A DNA stretch of 64,000 bases, from the NCBI RefSeq assembly GCF_001625215.2, contig NC_030387.2:35363606-35427605 (forward strand), read 5' to 3'. The notes under the pieces are model-generated. The model was given only the letters and a program-made list of their open reading frames with translations. It had not been told where the DNA came from and did not search any database. Below, piece by piece: positions 56,747 through 64,000 of this stretch. Every line of letters begins with the position of its first letter. Position 1 is the stretch's first letter. The position numbers were made by a program, and so were the translations under genes. This stretch comes from Daucus carota subsp. sativus (Eukaryota; Streptophyta; Magnoliopsida; Apiales; Apiaceae).

Positions 56747-58852
56747 TTAATGTTCGCAAACCTCATCGTTTTCTAAGACACTCAAGTTTCCTTGCAGATG
56801 ACTCAGCTCAGCCTGCACTTCATCAAACTCCGGGTGCGATTCATCTCCAGAAGAGAATATATGAGTTGTTTTCATGACTTCAATCCAGCTTAGGCCAGGA
56901 TACTTTTCCAATACCGATTCTCTTGTCTTTCTCCGTAATTCTGCTACAACATCCCATCTCCCAATAGATGAGTAGAAATTTATAAGCAGTACATTGGTTG
57001 CTCTATCTTCATCGTCAATGCATATAATTTGCTGAGCAGCACGTGTCCCAATTTCCATGTTACAATTACGAACACACGAACTTAACAAAGTTCTCCACAT
57101 CTCCAAATTCTCGCTACTGTAAGGCGAGTTAACGATCATTTCTTCTGCTTCAACTAATAATCCTGCTCTGGTTAATAAGCTTATCATACAAGAATAATGC
57201 TTAGGCCCAGGTGTCAAACCAGTTTCCAACATTCGAGACCACAAGTACCTTCCTTCATCAACCAAACCACAATGGCTACAAGCACCAAGGATACAAAGAT
57301 ATGTCACTCGATCTGGACATAGCCCAAGTTTTATGATCTCATCAAAAACTTCAAATGCCTCGATAACTTTACCATGGTTACCGTAGCCACCAAGAATAGA
57401 ATTCCAGCACTTCAAATCAGGTTTCCTGACTTGCGATATTACAGCTTCTGCAGCTTCGAGGTTTCCAATTTTGGCATACATATCTATCAAACTCCCTGAT
57501 ACACTCATTTCAACATCATATCCTGCTTTTATAGCCAGGGAATGAATCGTCTTGCCCTGCAGCTGAGCTGCAAGATCAGCACATGCACTTAAAACACTAC
57601 TCAGAGTGAAACCATCAGGCTTATAACCTTCCTCCAACATACCACTGAAAAACCTAATCGCATTCTCTCCTTCAGATTGCCTAGAATAGCCAATGATCAT
57701 GTCTGTCCATAAAACGACATCCCTTTCCAATAAAGTATTAAAAACACCTTCAGCAGAATCACTATCTCCATTCTTGAAATACATGGAAACCAGGCTACTT
57801 CCAACATATACACTCCTTTGAAGACCTATTTTGATAACTTGAGCATGGAGCAACTTCCCATAACTAATGGACGGAAATGATCCCGTAGCGCTAATAACAG
57901 CCGCAAAAGTATATTCATCTGGTTTCTCAGTAGAGATTTGCCAAAACCGGACAAACATATCCATTACCTTCCCTCCATCCCCTTTACCTGCATACCCGGC
58001 TATCATCGAATTACATGAGACAGAATCAGGAATCTCGATTCTACTAAAAACAGTACAAGCAGTTTGCACATCACCACAAGCACAGTACATATCAAGCAAT
58101 GCATTATACAAAGGCAAATCAGCAGTAGTGCCACTTAGAATTACATGAGCATGAATGAGCCGTCCTATATCATGATCCCCCAATTTGCTGCAAGCATTCA
58201 GCATCGTCGAATATGTAAATTTACACGGCCTTTCTCCACTTCCAACCATATTACAAAAATACCGCATCCCTTGTAAAATCTTTTCATTTTTCACCAACCC
58301 ATTTATTATAGTATTCCAAGCCACAGTATCCTTATAATTATTATCAAAGAACACTCTTTTCGCGCATCCCATATCCTTACAATGCACGTACAAACTAAGC
58401 AAAGAAGTCTGCACGTATTTATCATCCAGAAACCCAAATTTTAAAACTTGGCAATGCAATTCAGAACCCAATACATAATCCCCCATGCACAATGATGCTT
58501 GCAGTAGCCCCGAAAACATCGGGCTATTTGGTCTAAAGCAATCTGTGGAATGCAATTGGGAAAGCAGTTTAAACGCCAAGTGGGCATTGTGGGGAGAGCG
58601 AGAATATGCAGAAACGAGTGCACTGTAGGAAATGATGTTTCGTTGAGGCATTTTGTCGAACACGTGGTGGGAGTCTCCTGGAGACCCGCATTTGGCGTAC
58701 ATGGATATGATGTTGTTGTATGTGAATGGAGTGTGGAGAGTGATGGGTATGGAGGTTAGGATACGGGCGTGGAGGATACGAGCTTGTCGGAGTGAAGTTG
58801 TCGAGGTACATTTTAGGATGAGAAGGTCTGCTAGTGAAGACACCGATGACAT
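56747..58852 (-). CDS. Pentatricopeptide repeat protein, PLS class with E domain, single exon, 701 aa
   Basis: RNA-binding organellar protein resembling Arabidopsis At3g50420. Arrays of about 31-36-residue helical repeats run from residue about 45 to 620. Examples are PFTYNNIISMYAKCGSPGDS, NALLDMYCACGDVQTACTVF, GSSLVSMYFKNGDSDSAEGV and GSLIDMYAKIGNLEAAEAVI. The C-terminus has an E-type extension (LINFYSSIGRWDVVAELRRK, PGLSWIEV, HIFSSGDESHPEFDEV) and stops without a DYW deaminase domain. Such proteins specify C-to-U editing sites in mitochondria or plastids. The start MSSVSSLADLLILKC is the first Met of the long frame; the N-terminus is plausible as a transit peptide. No frameshift or stop breaks the frame. 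Confidence 0.95.
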   Translation of the reverse strand: MSSVSSLADLLILKCTSTTSLRQARILHARILTSIPITLHTPFTYNNIISMYAKCGSPGDSHHVFDKMPQRNIISYSALVSAYSRSPHNAHLAFKLLSQLHSTDCFRPNSPMFSGLLQASLCMGDYVLGSELHCQVLKFGFLDDKYVQTSLLSLYVHCKDMGCAKRVFFDNNYKDTVAWNTIINGLVKNEKILQGMRYFCNMVGSGERPCKFTYSTMLNACSKLGDHDIGRLIHAHVILSGTTADLPLYNALLDMYCACGDVQTACTVFSRIEIPDSVSCNSMIAGYAGKGDGGKVMDMFVRFWQISTEKPDEYTFAAVISATGSFPSISYGKLLHAQVIKIGLQRSVYVGSSLVSMYFKNGDSDSAEGVFNTLLERDVVLWTDMIIGYSRQSEGENAIRFFSGMLEEGYKPDGFTLSSVLSACADLAAQLQGKTIHSLAIKAGYDVEMSVSGSLIDMYAKIGNLEAAEAVISQVRKPDLKCWNSILGGYGNHGKVIEAFEVFDEIIKLGLCPDRVTYLCILGACSHCGLVDEGRYLWSRMLETGLTPGPKHYSCMISLLTRAGLLVEAEEMIVNSPYSSENLEMWRTLLSSCVRNCNMEIGTRAAQQIICIDDEDRATNVLLINFYSSIGRWDVVAELRRKTRESVLEKYPGLSWIEVMKTTHIFSSGDESHPEFDEVQAELSHLQGNLSVLENDEVCEH

Positions 58853-59329
58853 GTAAATTTAACCGTTTGAAATCGGTTCGTCTTCAGTTTTGCCCGCCAG
58901 ATAAGTTTATTTATAATAGTAAGAGTGATTATGATCATTTATTTTTTAGTGAAAATTTGATTTTGAATATATTATTTTCCTGTTAAATTCTGATTTTAAG
59001 ATTAATTATCAACACAAATTTTTATAAGAAAATTCGAAACTTTTCTCAAACATAACTAAAACTAGCCCTAAAACCTGTGCAAGGCACGGGGACAGTATCT
59101 AGTACTTTGATTTATGTAGAGATTAATTATTTTTTTTTGAATAATTTGATGCGATCAGTTTAATATTATAAAATTTAAGATGATTGTTGATATATAGTAT
59201 ATTTTATGGTCTTGACTATCGCTCTAACTTTCTAATATTATCATAATTAACCATAACATGCATGCTACTTTTTTACATCAATTTTAAAAATTTTACTTGT
59301 TTGAACAATTTTAGTTGACTTGAATTTTT

Positions 59330-59740
59330 CATATTTCTCCATCCATGCAACAACAGCTTCAAGTTTCGAATCTCGTCAACAACATATCATAATAAATTAT
59401 TAATTCAAACACATATAAAAAATATAAATTTTTTGTAATACACACCTGCATCGCATGGGTTATTAGCCAGTATATTATCAAAGCTAAATATGAAAAAAAT
59501 TGATCGTCGATTTGTAGTCAGTACAGTGAGTTATAACCGTTAAATCACTTGATTAAATTGATGACAATATTGTTAGATTTAATTTTCTATATTTCTACAT
59601 CTATGCCACTAAAGGTTAAGGGGTTCGAATCCCGTCAACAACATATCCAAATAAATTATTAATTTTTAACACATATAGGAAAATTATTAGCAATTTAAAT
59701 ACACACGTGTATATATCATAGGAGTTATAAGTTAGTATAT
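59330..59740. repeat. Two-copy direct repeat with a tRNA B-box-like word and palindromic ends
   Basis: Copy 1 (about 59330-59475) and copy 2 (about 59590-59735) share CATATTTCT or TATATTTCT, GTCAACAACATATC, AATAAATTATTAATT, ACACATATA and TTAGTATAT or CAGTATAT. Copy 2 contains GGTTCGAATCCCGTC, identical to a pol III B box; copy 1 has a decayed form. Copy 1 ends in ACCTGCATCGCATGGGTTA and an upstream word ACCTGTGCAAGGCACGGGG (59075) forms a hairpin. They may be relics of a SINE or Helitron. Confidence 0.5.
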
Positions 59741-61622
59741 CGTAATCGACAATATAAAATATATAACTATAGTCAATTATATTCCGCTCTAAAGTAGAGT
59801 ATGAAAAATATGTTTTACACGGTTTTACATGTATTTAAGTGATATAAGATACTGTATTCGCAATGACCTACTACATGTCATATACAATATTTAAGTATAT
59901 CATCTAAATTATAGAAGTTAACTTGACAAAGATAATTCCTATAAAGATCGTACCACCAAAAATAAGAAAAACTAATATACACTCATTATTTTAATCAAAT
60001 CTAAAACGGCCGGTTTGTACTTTCGACATATTTGATCAATAGTGCAAATGATCAGTATACCTCATACATTTATGTACAGTCAAGTCATCTACATTATTTT
60101 TAAATTTCATCTTGTATAAACACAAATTCATTTTTTTATCGATTTACTTTGTTTGTTAATTTTAATAATCATATAATATATTTAAAACGAAACATAATCC
60201 AATTATTAGACTAAAAAAGATGTATAATTTAAATGAAAACTAATTTAAAGATAAGATACGACTACTTAATTATATGATATGGGGAAAGAATGACCATTTC
60301 CTTATATTTTTTTCATAAATCTTGACACACAAAATTGATTTTTGTTATTTTAACCTTGTAGGCTAGCTAATTCAGTATGTATATATCATTCTGTATTTTC
60401 AATCATAACAATTATACCAATTTTCGTTTCCCATTCTATAGATGATTTTACTTGATTTTTCACTTATAGAAAAAATTTCAATCAAACATATTTTGTCTAT
60501 GAATCTTATTAATCATCTATTCATAATTGAAATTTTAATATATATATATATATATATATAGGGTCAAGTTCCGTGGAGACGCAGCTTATCAAGAGACGAG
60601 AGAGACATAACACCAGCCGTTGATTCCATCAGTATTCTTGCAACAACTACAGGGGCATGCTGGGAAAAAAAATAATTTATACGCTGATGTAAATTGGAAA
60701 CATACGATCAATATACGTTCTTTATAAGGTAACGTGAATATACTACTGATTTGGAGCTTCAATCATGGATTTTCTAATTTTGGAAGCTTTCTAAGTCTTA
60801 ATATATAAGACATATATAACTCAGAATCAAGTATGTAAGCGCTGAAAAGATTTGCAGAGGTTTATAATAGCAATGTCAATGGAAGCTAACATGGGCGACC
60901 CAAGGTTTTGTTCTTACTTTTATCTCATTGCTTCACTATATTTTTACGAATTTCGTATGGAACACCGTAAGGAACCCTAAACTCTTATTTCTTTGTTTGG
61001 TTCAGGCGTGAGAACGTTGCAGAACACCGTAAGGTCGAAGTCGATTCATCCTGAGATTGATCTCTCAAGGTTAGTTCTTGTTTGTTGATGGATGGAGAAA
61101 GGTTTGTTCCATACTAAGCTTTTAGACGAATGAGTACCCAGTAGAGATTTCTAAGTGAAAGTAGCACTGGAAGGATGGGAAGGTTTCAGTTGGTTTGAGT
61201 TGAATCATGGGGGCTGCACTGGGATTTAGTCCACCTTCATTCTCAATTGTAACTGTGCATGGGCTTCAATAGAACAAAAGATGCAGATGTTGTATCTAGT
61301 CTGGTGTTCTTAAAATTTTTAACGTGCTTGGAGTTCTGTTCTTGGATTCTTAAGTTTGTTCTAATGTTAAGTTTTGAATTCTTAACGGAACACATTTAAA
61401 AACATGTCATAGTTTACAAAACAGCTTAGTACATCATATATATTATATTAAGTATTCAAAGAACACGTTTAAGAATTTCATAGAATTTAAAATAAAAGAA
61501 CATATTATTTAAAAAATTATTGAACATTTAAAGATTTCGAGTGATGTAGTTTATTTACAGTCAGTATTAATTATGAGTAATGGAAATTGAAACGTACGTA
61601 TATCAAAGATATGGTAAATAAA

Positions 61623-61840
61623 TAAGGATTTTTATATTTTTGGTAATGAATTATGACAAATTTTTATTTTTGGTAATGCATTGATGTCCGTATATATTAT
61701 GTTTCAACTATATAAATATATTATAATTTACAAGAATCTTTATAATTTTGGTAATGAATTGATAACAAATTTTATATTTTTGGTAATGCATTGATGTCGG
61801 TATATAATATGTTTCAACTACATAAATATTTTATAACCCA
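61623..61840. repeat. Tandem duplication, about 110-bp unit, two copies
   Basis: Both units contain TTTTGGTAATGAATT, then TTTTTGGTAATGCATTGATG and ATATGTTTCAACTA. AT-rich, non-coding. Confidence 0.8.
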
Positions 61841-63948
61841 TATGATATGATACCTGAGCTAAACCTCCAAAGAATAAAAACCAGATAACAATATTCGAAA
61901 GTTAGATTCTTTAATCTACTCTAAAAAAAATATTATTTTTTTAATAAAGAAAAAAGAAAAATTATATTTAATATTCAATTTAAAATGATGTAGTGAATAT
62001 TTAAATAAACACTTATTAGAATCTTAATAGTAAACACTTGAAGGAACTTTAGAACCTCAGTAGATCATCAAATAATAAATATTTATAAGAACGAAAAATA
62101 TTTTTAAATTGAACATTAAAATTCTAACTACAACTCGTATTGGAAAGTTAAAAATTTGAAATTAATATTAGTAAATTAGTTTCAGTTGCCAAACTTATTA
62201 ACATATTAACAAATTCACAAAAAATATAATAAATAATATCAAAACGCTTAATAAAATTTAATACTCTAATTTAATATAATAAATTATAATATATTGTATT
62301 TGAATTTATTTAACAAACAATTTGATATCATTAGTAGATCCCGACTAAGAAAAAATTAAATGAAAAAAACACGGAAGTGAATTTGATATAATTTTTTTAC
62401 TTGTAAACTCTTATTCATCATAGGATATTGATTTGGTGTAACACATAGCGAATAAAATATATAAGAATTATTATAGTTTAGATCTAGTACGTATTCTATC
62501 AAGTGATCTATTAATATAAATAATTTTTAAAGCGTTGGTTTGTATTAAAATTTATCATATCTTGCCACCTTCACCCACATTCTTAGTCAACAAAAGAGAA
62601 AATTTTATTGTGTTGCTAGTGAACACCTTAAAGAATCTTGTTAAAAATAAGTTTAAAAAAATTTAATATTCAAAAATTATAATTAGTCAATAAATATATT
62701 AATTGTATCGAAAAAATGAGATTTTCTTCTTTAAACCACAATAGTAATAAATACAATATGTTTTGCAGACTTTACAAGTAGAAACTTGTTGATATTATTT
62801 TTTAAATATAAATATGTAATGTCATTTTTATTTAAACATTAGAATTCCTAGAAGAACACTGAGAAGGAATAAACGAGCCTATCACAAAATTAACAATTAA
62901 ATCTTCTGGTTTAAGCTCTTACAAAAAAAAGTCTTCCGATTTAAGTTTTGCTACCTCTTCTATCCTCTTCGTGAGCTTTTAATGTATATGTAACTGAAAT
63001 GCTTTTAATATACATGTAATTGAACCCCTTCGCGAACACGCTAATGAATCTCTCTATCATATCTCACTAGCTTCAAACACCTTCATATTTTATTAAAACA
63101 ATACAATAGATTTTATGATAACTTTTTATCTTATCTCTAATGAACACCTTAAAGAATTTTATGAAATTATGTTAGCAGTTTAATATAAAAGATATTAATT
63201 AGTCAGTAAAAAATTAGTAACAAATGAAAATATATCTATTCTCATCAGTATTATGAACACGTTATGGAATCTCCATATTAATTAAAGCAGTAACGATTAA
63301 CTACAATATAACTCTATTTGATGATAATGTTGTAAATTAATTTATTTTTATTTTTTTTGAAAATAATTTATTTTTATTTTAAAATTAACATTAATTATTC
63401 TTTATGACTTAGAGAATTTTGTGGAATTATTTTAATAGTTTAATACAAAATAAATCAATTAGTTAGTAAAAAATAATAATAAATACATGTTATTTTGTAA
63501 AATATTCAAATTAATCTCTCATGAATGTATTATTATTAAAAACGTGAGCAAATTTATCTAGTCAATAGAGATCTGAAAAAATAAGTATTAAGGATTTATC
63601 TTTTAATTTATAAGAAGATTCTATAAAGTGATAAGAATAATTATAATAATATCAATAAAGTGATAAGTGAAAAAATAAAAAATATATATAATAATATCAA
63701 TAAATTTGTACTTGTTTTACCCGCAAAATCTCTTGTATTTATTACTATTATGATATAAAGAAGAAAATCTCATTATTTTTCTTTACCGTTATAAGAATTA
63801 CAAATTTTCCTTAAGTTGTTCGTGAGTAGAGATTTGAAAAAGTTTGTATTAAGGATTTAATGTTTTAATTTTATATGGAGATTCCATAATGTGTTCCAGT
63901 CAATGATAAGAATAATTTTATTTTTATATGAAAATAAAAAACAATTAA

Positions 63949-63975
63949 AATAATAATAATAATAATAATAATAAT
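63949..63975. repeat. (AAT)n microsatellite
   Basis: About nine AAT units near the window end. Confidence 0.9.
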
Positions 63976-64000
63976 ATCAATAACGTTCTAGTTGTAGTAT

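Larger units (their letters stand above)
58853..64000. other. AT-rich intergenic region without a recognised gene
   Basis: No coding frame of note in 5.1 kb. It holds tandem and dispersed repeats (59330-59740, 61623-61840, 62620-63900) and microsatellites. Around 60873-61075 a less AT-rich patch has two GAACACCGTAAGG words and exon-like boundaries, but I cannot assign a gene. Near 60555 the phrase ATATATAGGGTCAAGTTCCGTGG resembles starts of dispersed plant repeats, with no partner end found. Confidence 0.5.

Noticed and set aside
59610..59640. Possible tRNA gene around GGTTCGAATCCC
   Set aside because: Only the B box is present; no acceptor stem, D arm or anticodon arm can be folded from the preceding 60 bases.
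60873..61080. Exon-like segments with repeated GAACACCGTAAGG
   Set aside because: Possible splice signals exist, but joined frames are short and match no family I know, so not called as a gene.

Overview
The window is nuclear DNA of a flowering plant. Genes have GT-AG introns, intergenic DNA is AT-rich and full of short transposons, and the proteins (B3 and Dof factors, an E-class PPR protein, a GDSL lipase) are plant families. Protein similarity points to a eudicot; I cannot name the species from sequence alone.

Layout. 1-3195: intergenic repeats. 3196-4681 (-): two-domain B3 (REM-type) gene. 6098-14474 (+): 11-exon S9A prolyl-oligopeptidase-like gene; its introns carry a Stowaway-like MITE and a 294-bp TRIM. 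18179-20989 (-): intronless 936-aa PLP-dependent (MoCo-sulfurase-like) protein. 22.5-28.4 kb: non-autonomous DNA transposons. 29126-42097 (-): tandem pair of CDCA7-like 4CXXC zinc-finger genes. The distal copy is split in its last exon by a young, intact Copia retrotransposon (29516-34588). 42354-43535: 5'-truncated RTE-type LINE. 44.8-46.15 kb: a 1.35-kb palindrome containing a TRIM relic. 48231-49869 (+): five-exon GDSL lipase. 50.3-51.5 kb: MITE and hAT element. 54895-55584 (+): Dof factor. 56747-58852 (-): PPR protein. 58.9-64 kb: AT-rich repeats, no gene recognised.

Exon models were built by hand from splice sites and checked by reading frame. The oligopeptidase (790 aa), B3 (291 aa), CDCA7 copy A (584 aa), CDCA7 copy B without the transposon (450 aa) and GDSL (373 aa) models all close in frame.

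How the parts relate. The order PLP protein, CDCA7-like, GDSL lipase recalls the Arabidopsis neighbours At2g23520, At2g23530 and At2g23540 (from memory), so this is probably an old syntenic block, expanded by a tandem CDCA7 duplication and transposons. CDCA7 proteins partner the DDM1/HELLS remodeller that keeps transposons methylated, so the Copia insertion has hit a gene of the transposon-silencing machinery; the sister copy is intact. I found no wholly new system. The best leads are this disrupted CDCA7 pair with its fast-changing repeat tail, the TRIM-containing palindrome, and an oligopeptidase-like protein that seems to lack catalytic Asp and His.
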